From the NCBI GenBank assembly GCA_002396065.1, contig DGWE01000108.1, positions 1-31,708 on the forward strand: a stretch of DNA of 31,708 nucleotides, written 5' to 3'. Shown here in pieces: positions 8,693 through 16,212 of the stretch. Every line of letters starts with the position of its first letter. Position 1 is the stretch's first letter. The DNA is from Eubacteriaceae bacterium UBA4266. Its GTDB lineage: Bacteria > Bacillota > Clostridia > Eubacteriales > Eubacteriaceae. Both the position numbers and the translations under genes were made by a program. Under the pieces are notes generated by a model. That model saw only the letters and a list, made by a program, of their open reading frames with translations. It did not search any database and was not told where the DNA came from.

Positions 8693-8728
8693 AACATCTT
8701 TACTGCATTCACAGTAAGGATGTTTTTT
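8693..8728 (+). terminator. Rho-independent terminator after glgB
   Basis: AACATCTTTACTG (8693-8705) pairs with CAGTAAGGATGTT (8712-8724), 13 bp with one G-U, loop of 6 nt, then six Ts. Confidence 0.9.
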
Positions 8729-8859
8729 CTTGCAAAGCCATAAATATGATTTAAATCGTATTCGTTTTCAACATTAAGTGAAAATTGTCAGGCGCATTTA
8801 GTCAAATGACGCAATCTGTCTATGTTCCTTTTCTTAAGCTGAAATTAAAATAAAAATAA

Positions 8860-8886
8860 CACAACAGTTAGAGTAAAAAATTGTTT
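8860..8886. promoter_or_regulatory. Shared 27-bp element upstream of the adhesin (copy 1)
   Basis: CACAACAGTTA-G-AGTAAA, 3 nt, TTGTTT. It matches 24 of 27 bases with the element at 13243-13269 in front of the TetR gene. Here it lies 8 nt downstream of a -10-like TAAAAT (8846-8851) and just before the ribosome binding site GAGGGGAAG. It has only weak dyad symmetry (ACAA...TTGT). Best explanation: binding site of the adjacent TetR regulator. Confidence 0.6.
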
Positions 8887-8905
8887 AAGAGAGGGGAAGA
8901 TTGCT

Positions 8906-11900
8906 ATGGAAAAACAGGGGAGACTATTCGTCTTAACGGCTTTTTTAGGCCTATTGCTGGTGATTGGCGCGCTGCCGTCGCGCGTTTCGGCGGCTGGCGG
9001 CGCGGACAAGACGTCCAATTTTCACGCGGTGATCACGTCTCAGTCGGATACGTGGTCCAATGGCGTGACGGCGACCTACTCGGTCGATTACACGATTGAT
9101 CAAGGATCTATGAGTGAAGGGGATTACGTAATCGTCTCGATCCCGCAAAACATTGTCTCGGATGTGGATTGGGCGGTTTCGGCCCAGCACTTTAGCAGCA
9201 GGGAGGATCTTGGAAACGGTCGATACAAACTCATTTTCGGCGCGGATGCCCAGTCGGCATTGAGCGGTTCCTTTGCGATGAACCTGACGATGAGAAACGA
9301 CACAGATACGTCTCAGTCCGGCACAATCTCGATCGGCGGCGCGCAGAAGACGATCACAGTCAATCCGAGCTCGTCCTCAAGCGGTACGGAGGGCAGTGAA
9401 ACCCGCGCCGTCGTCAAGGATGGCTTTGACAATGACGACGTCAGTTACGGCGATTACGATTATTCGGATGGTGAGGGAAACAGCGCCAAGCAGATCGGCG
9501 TGATCAAATCCAATACGGACGGGGTGTACAAGTACCGCCTGTACGTCAACGCGAAAAAGACAGATATGTCGAACATCACCGTCACTGATACGCTGCCCGG
9601 CGGCATGCACTTCACGAGCCAAACGCCGGAAGTCACCTATTATCCGAGTGGACAGACGGTCGATTCGAGCTTGTATAACCTGACGATTTCTGGAGACAAG
9701 CTGACCTTCGTTTATTCCGGAGAATTGAAAAATCAGTGCATTCAAATCAATTACTGGGTCAAAGTCGACGATACGCAGCATTCGAAATACACCAATTACG
9801 CGTCGATCAATTACAACGAAGACGGTAAATCCTATTCCGAACGCAATGGCTACGTGCTGCAGGGATCCAGCTACAACGCCGTCAACGGCGAAAAAATGGT
9901 CAACAAGACCGAAATCACCAACGCGAACAAAGATCAGCAGGTGATGTATTCGTTCAAATTCTGGGATAACAATGCAATCGCGGCCGGAAAGATCGACTTC
10001 ACGGACACCTTAGATGCCCACGTGAAATACGTCAGCGCGGCGAACAGCGATTATTTCACCATCACGCAGGACGCCAACGATCCGCAGAAGATTCACATTA
10101 CGAATAAAAAGGCACTGCCGGCAAACACGACGCTTTTCGCTCGGTTCTTCGTCAATATGAGTGGCGTGCCGGCGGGCTACACGGTGATGAACACAGCCGG
10201 CGGCAACACGGTCTACACGACGAAAGACGCCGAGGTAAATCTGACGGCGGCTAAAACTCTCAACGGTCAGGCGCCGGGTAAAAATCATATTTACCAGTTC
10301 GAATTGCTCGATAAAGATGGCAATGTGCTGCAGACAAAAGAAAACAATGCCGACGGCAAGATTCAATTCGATCCGCTGACATACAGCGCAAGCGACGTTG
10401 GCAAAACCTTCAATTATACAGTTAAAGAAAAGAAAGGAGACGATTCGGGAACAACTTACGATTCTACGGTGTACAAAGTATCTGTAAAGGTCGCCCAAAG
10501 CGGAAAGGATCAGCCAATCACCGCGGCATCGACGATAATGAAGGGGGATCAAAAAGTCGACGCCATGACCTTTGCAAATACCAGTCAGCTTCAACCGGCG
10601 GCGGCCTCGATCACAGCGGTTAAAACGTTGAGCGGCCGGGCAATCAAAAACGGCGAGTTCAGCTTCACCTTGACAGCGAAGGACAACGCGCCAATGCCGG
10701 CAGGCGCAGAAGACGGCAAAATAACAGTTAAAAACGAAGGCTCAGCCGTCAACTTCGGCAGCATCACCTACGATAAGACAGGGGCCTACACGTATACCAT
10801 TAAGGAAAATAGAGAGGGAAGTGGCGGCGTCATTTACGATTCCAGTGAAAAAACCGTCACGGTTAACGTGAACGAAGATACGCAGAAGGGAACCCTGACT
10901 GCCGTTGTCAATGGTGCCGGATCGGCGGCGACCTTTGCCAACACGTACAAAGCAAAGCCCGCGTTAGCCGACATCACAGCGCAGAAGACGATGACCGGCC
11001 GCGCCCTCAAAGACGGTGAATTCAGCTTTACCTTGAAAGCCAAGGACAGCGCGCCGATGCCGACAGGCGCCAAAGACGGTCAGGTGACGGTCAAAAACGA
11101 TGGATCGAAAATCGATTTCGGCACCATCACCTACGATCGTGCCGGCACCTATATTTACACGATTCAGGAAGAGAGGGGGAATCTCGGCGGCGTAAGCTAC
11201 GACGGCAGTGTCAAAACGGTGACCGTTGCGGTCACGGACGACGGTAATGGCCAGCTGAAAGCCGACGTGTCCGGCGGCGGCAAGGATGCGGTGTTCAATA
11301 ACACCTACAAGACCGGCAGTGTGAACGCGTCGATCACGGCGGTGAAGGATTTGGAAGGCCGGCCGCTGAAGGACGGTGAATTCAGCTTCACGCTGACTGG
11401 CGAAAATCACGCGCCGATGCCCAAAGACGCCAAAAACAACACGCTGACCGTGAAAAACGACGGCGCCTCAGTGAATTTTGGCAGCATTAATTACGATCAG
11501 GCAGGCACCTACACCTACACGATCAAGGAAGAAAAGGGCAGCCTCGACGGCGTGCATTACGACAGCAGCACAAAGACAGTCCAGGTTGTGGTCACCGACA
11601 ACGGCGACGGTACGCTGAGCGCTAAAGTTAAAGGCGCAGGCAGCGATGCGGTGTTTACCAATACGTACACGCCGAAATCCATCACGACCTCGCTCTCGGC
11701 AGATAAAGCTTTGACTGGCCGCGCCCTTAAAGACGGCGAGTTCAATTTCACCATTTCCGCGGCGGCGGGCACGCCGATGCCGAAAAAGACAACGGCAGCC
11801 AACAAGGCTGACGGCACCATCGATTTTGGCGCGGTCACTTACAATCAAGCCGGCACCTACACCTATACAGTCAAGGAAGACGCGGGGAATGTGAAAGGCG

Positions 11901-12526
11901 TCACCTACGACAGCAGCGAAAAAATCATCGTGGTCGAGGTCACAGACGACGGCAACGGCCAGCTTCAGGCCAAGGTCACAGGCAGCGGTCAAAACGCTGA
12001 ATTTAAAAATAAATACGATGCAGCTGGTTCTGCCGTCATTAAAGGGCAGAAAACCGTCAACGGCAAGCAGGACGGCAAATTGAACGGCTTTACCTTCACG
12101 TTGACGCCAGTTACGGCTCAGGGTGTCGGCATAGGCCTGCCGATGAAAACCGTGACCGCGGCGGACGGCAGTTTCGCCTTCGACGCATTGAATTACGATC
12201 TCAAAGACGTCGGAATCCATTATTACCTTTTGAACGAAACGAACCTTCCCAAAGGTTATCAGAAGGATTTCCAGCCGAAGCTGATCAAAGTTACGGTGAC
12301 GGACAATGGCGACGGGACGTTGAAGACGAAGGCAGAGGGCATGCCGGCAAATGGGTATACCCTCGACAATACGTACACGACAACCCATGTGACGCCAATC
12401 GTGCCGCATACGGGCGTTGGCGTTAAAACCGGCGATACAATCAACACGATCGCGTGGCTGATCTTAGCTTGTGCAGCGGGCATCACCCTTGTCACGGTCA
12501 ACAGAAAACGTGATGTTGAAAAATAA
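8906..12526 (+). CDS. Secreted, probably wall-anchored adhesin/pilin-like protein with six isopeptide repeats
   Basis: Surface protein of 1206 residues. It has a signal peptide (1-29, ending RVSAA), then an N-terminal adhesin-like beta domain (about 35-152), a Ser-rich linker, two more beta domains (about 195-315 and 330-435, the latter like isopeptide-forming fimbrial domains), and six FctA/Spy0128-type repeats (443-1158). Every repeat keeps the Lys, Glu and Asn needed for a self-made Lys-Asn isopeptide bond. The C-terminus has VPHTG (1166-1170), a hydrophobic segment (about 1178-1198) and a basic tail NRKRDVEK: a sortase signal with Val in place of Leu. Inferred role: long, protease-resistant stalk presenting an N-terminal binding head. 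No sortase gene is present here. It is monocistronic, with its own terminator, and probably controlled by the convergent TetR gene. Confidence 0.9.
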   Translation: MEKQGRLFVLTAFLGLLLVIGALPSRVSAAGGADKTSNFHAVITSQSDTWSNGVTATYSVDYTIDQGSMSEGDYVIVSIPQNIVSDVDWAVSAQHFSSREDLGNGRYKLIFGADAQSALSGSFAMNLTMRNDTDTSQSGTISIGGAQKTITVNPSSSSSGTEGSETRAVVKDGFDNDDVSYGDYDYSDGEGNSAKQIGVIKSNTDGVYKYRLYVNAKKTDMSNITVTDTLPGGMHFTSQTPEVTYYPSGQTVDSSLYNLTISGDKLTFVYSGELKNQCIQINYWVKVDDTQHSKYTNYASINYNEDGKSYSERNGYVLQGSSYNAVNGEKMVNKTEITNANKDQQVMYSFKFWDNNAIAAGKIDFTDTLDAHVKYVSAANSDYFTITQDANDPQKIHITNKKALPANTTLFARFFVNMSGVPAGYTVMNTAGGNTVYTTKDAEVNLTAAKTLNGQAPGKNHIYQFELLDKDGNVLQTKENNADGKIQFDPLTYSASDVGKTFNYTVKEKKGDDSGTTYDSTVYKVSVKVAQSGKDQPITAASTIMKGDQKVDAMTFANTSQLQPAAASITAVKTLSGRAIKNGEFSFTLTAKDNAPMPAGAEDGKITVKNEGSAVNFGSITYDKTGAYTYTIKENREGSGGVIYDSSEKTVTVNVNEDTQKGTLTAVVNGAGSAATFANTYKAKPALADITAQKTMTGRALKDGEFSFTLKAKDSAPMPTGAKDGQVTVKNDGSKIDFGTITYDRAGTYIYTIQEERGNLGGVSYDGSVKTVTVAVTDDGNGQLKADVSGGGKDAVFNNTYKTGSVNASITAVKDLEGRPLKDGEFSFTLTGENHAPMPKDAKNNTLTVKNDGASVNFGSINYDQAGTYTYTIKEEKGSLDGVHYDSSTKTVQVVVTDNGDGTLSAKVKGAGSDAVFTNTYTPKSITTSLSADKALTGRALKDGEFNFTISAAAGTPMPKKTTAANKADGTIDFGAVTYNQAGTYTYTVKEDAGNVKGVTYDSSEKIIVVEVTDDGNGQLQAKVTGSGQNAEFKNKYDAAGSAVIKGQKTVNGKQDGKLNGFTFTLTPVTAQGVGIGLPMKTVTAADGSFAFDALNYDLKDVGIHYYLLNETNLPKGYQKDFQPKLIKVTVTDNGDGTLKTKAEGMPANGYTLDNTYTTTHVTPIVPHTGVGVKTGDTINTIAWLILACAAGITLVTVNRKRDVEK
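10232..12379 (+). repeat. Six tandem pilin isopeptide-linkage repeats within the adhesin
   Basis: Units at residues 443-562, 565-681, 686-801, 806-921, 926-1038 and 1042-1158 of the adhesin. Predicted Lys/Glu/Asn triads: K450/E508/N558, K573/E634/N679, K694/E755/N799, K814/E875/N919, K934/E991/N1035, K1049/E1111/N1155. Units 2-5 are closest to each other (LKDGEFSFTL, FGSITYD, GTYTYTIKE, FNNTY), which suggests recent duplication; units 1 and 6 are diverged end caps. This is coding repetition, not a CRISPR. Confidence 0.88.
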
Positions 12527-12558
12527 ATGAGTGAAATTGAACGCGCGATAAAATAAAC

Positions 12559-12607
12559 AAAGGACGTTTCCATTGAATGATGCATTTCAATTGGAAACGT
12601 CCTTTTT
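12559..12607. terminator. Bidirectional terminator between adhesin and TetR gene
   Basis: AAAGGACGTTTCCATTGAA (12559-12577) pairs with 12586-12605 over 19 bp with a single bulged T; loop of 8 nt; T run on the plus strand and A run on the left flank. Confidence 0.88.
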
Positions 12608-12621
12608 ATGTGCCGTGAGAT

Positions 12622-13209
12622 TTAAGTCCGCGTTGAAGGGACAGAATCGGTGCTGAAAGCGTGGATGACAACTTCATCCATAGAGAGGTCGACGAAGGTC
12701 AGGTATTTGGTCATCACGCTTTCGGATGGCGAGATCGCACCATTGTCGATAAAGTGCAGAATTTCTTCGACGAAAATATTCTTGAAAAACCACATGATGA
12801 GCTCAACATCTTCCATATGAAGAGGGACGCGGTAGTAGTGCGCGCGGGCCTTGACGGTCGGCCGCAGAATAGACTTTGCATAATCCTCAAGAATTTGTTT
12901 AAAATCAAAAAAGAATTTTGAATAATAGATGTGTGAGAATTTAACTTGATTTTTTTGAACATAACGAAGCAGATGATCAAAGGATTGAGACCAGTGGAAT
13001 GGCACGCGGTGGACGTTCATCTGCTGATTAAAGGTTTCCTGGATATAGGCGGACAATAAATCGACAATATCCCTAAAATGGTAGTAAAAAGACTGCCTGC
13101 TCACGCCGGCGGTTTGACAAATCTGATAAACCGTGATGTGATCCAAGGAATGGGCCTGGATTAATTTGTCAAAAGCGGTGAGAAGGTGAGTGCGTACATT
13201 TTTGACCAA
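12622..13209 (-). CDS. TetR family transcriptional regulator
   Basis: Predicted repressor of about 195 residues. The N-terminal HTH reads ITVYQICQTAGVSRQSFYYHF, a textbook TetR signature; the C-terminal part is rich in aromatic residues and has no assigned ligand. The frame opens at a GTG at 13245, but that codon has no ribosome binding site and overlaps the regulatory element. AAAGGAAG stands 8 nt before the TTG at 13209, so I place the start there. Its upstream region repeats, at 24 of 27 positions, the element before the convergent adhesin gene. Inferred: it represses itself and the adhesin in response to an unknown signal. Confidence 0.88.
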   Translation of the reverse strand: MVKNVRTHLLTAFDKLIQAHSLDHITVYQICQTAGVSRQSFYYHFRDIVDLLSAYIQETFNQQMNVHRVPFHWSQSFDHLLRYVQKNQVKFSHIYYSKFFFDFKQILEDYAKSILRPTVKARAHYYRVPLHMEDVELIMWFFKNIFVEEILHFIDNGAISPSESVMTKYLTFVDLSMDEVVIHAFSTDSVPSTRT

Positions 13210-13242
13210 AATATTCACTTCCTTTGCAACATAAATAAACGT

Positions 13243-13269
13243 CACAACAGTTAAAGTAAATATTTGTTT
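13243..13269. promoter_or_regulatory. Shared 27-bp element upstream of the TetR gene (copy 2)
   Basis: CACAACAGTTA-A-AGTAAA, 3 nt, TTGTTT. It begins 9 nt downstream of the minus-strand -10 TATAAT (13284-13279), so a bound protein would cover the transcription start. Same geometry relative to the -10 as copy 1 before the adhesin. Confidence 0.6.
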
Positions 13270-13278
13270 GTTTATTTT

Positions 13279-13284
13279 ATTATA
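13279..13284 (-). promoter_or_regulatory. -10 element of the TetR gene promoter
   Basis: Perfect TATAAT on the minus strand about 70 nt upstream of the TTG start. No good -35 is visible at 16-18 nt. Confidence 0.5.
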
Positions 13285-13375
13285 ACAAATTAAACGACTA
13301 AATATAAGTACACGCCCCTATTTTTTTAGCAGGATCATCAAAATTTATACATAAAAGGAGGAGCTGTTAATCAAA

Positions 13376-13447
13376 ATGTCACTTTCCCATTTTGATTTTG
13401 ACAAAAGAAAAAGCTCAAAGCCTAAAATAAGCTTTGAGCTTTTTTGA
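13376..13447 (+). CDS. Possible 23-residue small ORF or leader overlapping a terminator
   Basis: A tiny frame (MSLSHFDFDKRKSSKPKI, then SFELF) starts 14 nt after a perfect AAAGGAGG at 13354-13361. That distance is longer than usual, so translation is doubtful. Its ATG lies in the left arm of a perfect 9-bp inverted repeat (ATCAAAATG at 13370-13378, CATTTTGAT at 13388-13396), and its last codons lie in the terminator hairpin. It may instead be a short regulatory RNA. Not recognised. Confidence 0.22.
   Translation: MSLSHFDFDKRKSSKPKISFELF
13408..13445. terminator. Terminator downstream of ferritin (bidirectional)
   Basis: AAAAAGCTCAAAGC (13408-13421) pairs perfectly with GCTTTGAGCTTTTT (13431-13444); 14 bp, loop of 9 nt, T tract on both strands. 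Confidence 0.85.
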
Positions 13448-13461
13448 TGCGCGGGCATCGC

Positions 13462-13947
13462 TTATTGACGTTCTTTAACTTTTTCGTTCAAGAAGAACAA
13501 GCCGATCTTTTTGCCGCCGAAGGTTTCCATCAGCTGAACCATGCGGTTGGCGTTGACTTCTTCTTCGCCCTGTTCGTGGACAAACCACTGGAGGAATTCG
13601 ACCGTCCGGTAATCGTGGACGTCCCGAGCAGCGGTCATGATGTCGTTAATGCAGCCGGTAATGTATTGTTCGTGACCCAGTGCGGCTTTAACCGGTTCGA
13701 GAAAATCGTTAAAAGTGACATCCGGCGCGTCGATTTGACCGAGCTTGACGGCCTGACCGTTTTCGTGAAGATAGCGGTAGAATTTCATCGCGTGTTCTTC
13801 TTCTTCCTGCGCCTGTTTTTCGTACCAGGCTGCATACCCGTCCAGACCGTGTTCATCGAAATACGCTGCGATTTGGAGATACAAATATGCAGAATAATAT
13901 TCTTTTGTGATCTGGTCATTCAGCATGGTATAAACTTTTTTATCCAA
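13462..13947 (-). CDS. ftnA: Non-heme ferritin
   Basis: Iron-storage ferritin of about 161 residues that oxidises Fe(II) and stores it as a mineral core in a 24-subunit shell. Ferroxidase ligands are seen in QITKEYYSAYLYLQ (Glu16) and QEEEEHAMKF (Glu49, His52), numbering from the start chosen here. Two TTG codons can start it: the one at 13953 is only 2 nt from the AAGGGGG site, while 13947 is 8 nt away, so I prefer 13947. It has a strong own promoter and is divergent from the DJ-1-like gene, which suggests an iron or oxidative-stress setting. Terminator follows. Confidence 0.93.
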   Translation of the reverse strand: MDKKVYTMLNDQITKEYYSAYLYLQIAAYFDEHGLDGYAAWYEKQAQEEEEHAMKFYRYLHENGQAVKLGQIDAPDVTFNDFLEPVKAALGHEQYITGCINDIMTAARDVHDYRTVEFLQWFVHEQGEEEVNANRMVQLMETFGGKKIGLFFLNEKVKERQ

Positions 13948-13982
13948 AATCAAGGCCCCCTTAATGTCTTAAATTTAGAAGT

Positions 13983-14011
13983 ATTATATCAAATTCGTTG
14001 TTTTTTTTCAA
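13983..14011 (-). promoter_or_regulatory. Promoter for ferritin
   Basis: On the minus strand TTGAAA (14011-14006), 17-nt spacer, perfect TATAAT (13988-13983). Confidence 0.72.
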
Positions 14012-14027
14012 TGTGATGGCGTATAAT
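13998..14027 (+). promoter_or_regulatory. Promoter for the DJ-1/PfpI gene
   Basis: TTGTTT (13998-14003), 18-nt spacer, perfect TATAAT (14022-14027). The -35 box overlaps the spacer and -35 of the divergent ferritin promoter, so RNA polymerase cannot easily occupy both. Confidence 0.55.
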
Positions 14028-14087
14028 ACAAATGTAAAGCACATACATTATTTGTGTAAAATTTTAAAGAAAAAGGAGAGTCATCTA

Positions 14088-14663
14088 ATGCATCACGCTT
14101 ATATTTTTATGGCCGACGGCATGGAAGAAACGGAATGCCTGACCATTGTCGATCTGCTTCGGCGGGGCGGTATTGATGTCACGACGGTCTCGGTCATGAA
14201 GGAAAAGACCGTGCACTCATCTCATGGTGTAGATATTAAGGCAGACAAGAAATTTAAAAAGGTCGATTTTTCAGACGCGGATCTTTTGTTTCTGCCGGGC
14301 GGCGGGCTCGGGGTTCAAAATCTATACGCCCACAAGGGCCTGCGCAAGCTCTTAAAATCTGCGGATCTCGAAAAGACGTATCTGGGCGCAGTGTGCGCCG
14401 GGCCTTCAGTGCTGGGGAAGCTTGGCATTCTAAAAGGCTATCACGTCACCTGTTATCCGGGGTTCGAGGATCAACTCAAAGGGGCGGATGCCACGGGTGA
14501 AGGAATCTGCGTCGACCGCCACATCGTCACGGGCATCGGTCTGGGCTATTGCGTCGACCTCGGGCTGAAGCTCGTCGCGCTGTTAGAGGGGCAGGCGGTC
14601 AGCGACAAGGTCAAGGCTAAAATCCAGCATCCGGACTGCGTCGGCCGCATCGAAATTCATTAA
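14088..14663 (+). CDS. DJ-1/PfpI family protein
   Basis: Cytoplasmic protein of 191 residues with the class I glutamine amidotransferase-like fold of DJ-1/YajL/ThiJ. The nucleophile elbow is GAVCAGPSVL with Cys103, and Glu16 (GMEETE) is the partner that stabilises the Cys as in human DJ-1 Cys106/Glu18. TGEGICVDRHIVTGIG is typical of the family. Such proteins have been linked to oxidative stress, chaperone or glyoxalase-like activity; the exact job is not settled. AAAAGGAG lies 8-9 nt before the ATG at 14088, which decides the start over an upstream in-frame ATG. It is divergent from ferritin. Confidence 0.92.
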   Translation: MHHAYIFMADGMEETECLTIVDLLRRGGIDVTTVSVMKEKTVHSSHGVDIKADKKFKKVDFSDADLLFLPGGGLGVQNLYAHKGLRKLLKSADLEKTYLGAVCAGPSVLGKLGILKGYHVTCYPGFEDQLKGADATGEGICVDRHIVTGIGLGYCVDLGLKLVALLEGQAVSDKVKAKIQHPDCVGRIEIH

Positions 14664-14690
14664 GATTTATGAAGGAATGGGGCTCAGCAC

Positions 14691-14719
14691 TTGAGCAATT
14701 CTCTCTTTTTATATATAAT
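14691..14719 (+). promoter_or_regulatory. Promoter for the Cna-B surface protein
   Basis: TTGAGC (14691-14696), 17-nt spacer, perfect TATAAT (14714-14719), about 50 nt upstream of the start. The -35 also forms half of a small GCTCA/TGAGC hairpin (14682-14696). Confidence 0.68.
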
Positions 14720-14774
14720 GAAGCTGTATCTTTATAGATTTTTAACAGAGAGATTCAGATAAGAAAGAGAGATT

Positions 14775-16196
14775 ATGAAAACAAAACGGAGTATCCAAAC
14801 AAAATGGCTGATCACGATTGTGATCGCCTTGATGACGGTCATGCTCGTCAGCCTGTTCTGCCTGATGCGCGTGCACGCCGAGCCGGATAACCAGTCGAGT
14901 CAAGATTTAACCCAGTCTGTCACCGTCGAACAGAAAAAGGACGGCGATTCAGATTACAAGGTCACCTTCAAAATCAATTCGGACGTCGCAAAGGCAGGAG
15001 ATTATTTTACGGTCACGCTGCCGGACGGGCTGACGATTAAGAATCAGGACAATTTGAGCTTGACGCCCTCAGCGGACGACAAGACCCAGTCCGCGTCAGT
15101 TAAGGTTCAAGGGAAAACCGTGACGGTCACCCTGACGGATTATGCGGCATCCCACTACGATTTGTCGGGGAGCCTCACCTTCAAGAACGCTCAGGGCGGC
15201 GCACCGTCCACCGAAGGCACCCTTTCGGGGACGGCCTACGGGACGCTGTCGATTCAGGACACCGCGTCCGACGACGACAGCCTCGGCGTGTCAGGCGCGC
15301 AGCTTGTCATCAAAAACAAGAGCGACGGCTCAGTGGCCGCGACGGTGAAAACAGACGGCAGCGGCAAGGCCGAAGCGAATCAGCTCAAGGCCGGCGACTA
15401 CACGGTCGAAACGCAGACCGCGGCTGCGGGTTATGAAAAATCCGAGACGGCCGACGTCACAATCAAATCGGGCGAAACGCAGACGTTAGTCATCGCGTCT
15501 GACCCTCAAAAGGTCGACATCAAGGTCAACCGGATCTGGGACGACAGCGACGATCAGGACGGCGTCCGCCCCAAGACGATCAAGCTCACGCTCTACGCCG
15601 AAGGCAGCAGCGATCCGGTCGACGAAACGTCCATTTCAGCCGGTGAAGGCTGGACCACCGCTTTCAGCGTCCGCAAATACGGTGCGGATGGCAAGGCGAT
15701 CCGCTACACGGTGAATGAAGCGAGCGTGACGGATTACGATTTGTCGCAGATGGGCAGCATGGAAGGCGGCTTCCTTCTGATTCACAAGCACACGCCGGAC
15801 ACGATTGACATCCCGGTGCGGATCACCTGGACCGATCACAAAAACCGCTACGACGACCGCCCAAGCGCGGTGGTCGTAACCCTGCTCAAAAACGGCGAAC
15901 CGGCCGACAGCCAAATCGTGATTGCCAATTCGTCCGGACAGTGGAAGACGATGTTTGAAGCCGTCGACGAATACGAAAAGGGCGAAAAGATTCAATACAC
16001 CGTCACCGAAAACAAATTGACGGGCTACAGCACAAAAATTGACGGGACAAAAATTTCCAACTGCTTGAAAACCGAAGCGCAGGATCAGCAGATGGCGGAC
16101 GAAGCCAAGCGTCAGCAGCAGAGCATCACGTTCTTAAAGGCGATGGTGCGCCACCCGCTTCAAACCCTATGGTCCTGGCTGAAGTCTTTGTTTTAA
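14775..16196 (+). CDS. Secreted surface protein with Cna-B/SpaA-like domains and no sortase signal
   Basis: Protein of 473 residues. The signal peptide or membrane anchor spans 1-35 (cleavage likely after MRVHA). An adhesin-like beta domain follows at about 43-160, a SpaA/prealbumin-like domain at 168-242 (VSGAQLVIKNKSDGS, LKAGDYTVET), and two Cna-B domains at about 246-335 (IKVNRIWDDSDDQDGVRP) and 343-430 (IPVRITWTDHKNRYDDRP). Cna-B domains act as rigid spacers in collagen adhesins and pilins. The C-terminus has no LPXTG, no hydrophobic anchor and no basic tail. Instead it ends in a Lys/Trp-rich amphipathic segment (WSWLKSLF). Surface role inferred; binding partner unknown. Confidence 0.85.
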   Translation: MKTKRSIQTKWLITIVIALMTVMLVSLFCLMRVHAEPDNQSSQDLTQSVTVEQKKDGDSDYKVTFKINSDVAKAGDYFTVTLPDGLTIKNQDNLSLTPSADDKTQSASVKVQGKTVTVTLTDYAASHYDLSGSLTFKNAQGGAPSTEGTLSGTAYGTLSIQDTASDDDSLGVSGAQLVIKNKSDGSVAATVKTDGSGKAEANQLKAGDYTVETQTAAAGYEKSETADVTIKSGETQTLVIASDPQKVDIKVNRIWDDSDDQDGVRPKTIKLTLYAEGSSDPVDETSISAGEGWTTAFSVRKYGADGKAIRYTVNEASVTDYDLSQMGSMEGGFLLIHKHTPDTIDIPVRITWTDHKNRYDDRPSAVVVTLLKNGEPADSQIVIANSSGQWKTMFEAVDEYEKGEKIQYTVTENKLTGYSTKIDGTKISNCLKTEAQDQQMADEAKRQQQSITFLKAMVRHPLQTLWSWLKSLF

Positions 16197-16212
16197 ATAA
16201 GAGGTGAACAAC

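Noticed and set aside
8792..8812. GCG-CATTT...AAATG-a-CGC hairpin upstream of the adhesin as a riboswitch or operator
   Set aside because: The stem is short with a bulge, and no larger conserved fold can be drawn; too weak to list as a feature.
10232..12379. Regular repeats that could suggest a CRISPR array
   Set aside because: The period is about 350 bp, the units are diverged, and they encode one continuous protein with conserved domains.
11468..12409. 313-codon minus-strand frame opposite the adhesin repeats
   Set aside because: It mirrors the repeat array and has no ribosome binding site or recognisable domain; an antisense shadow of repeated codons.
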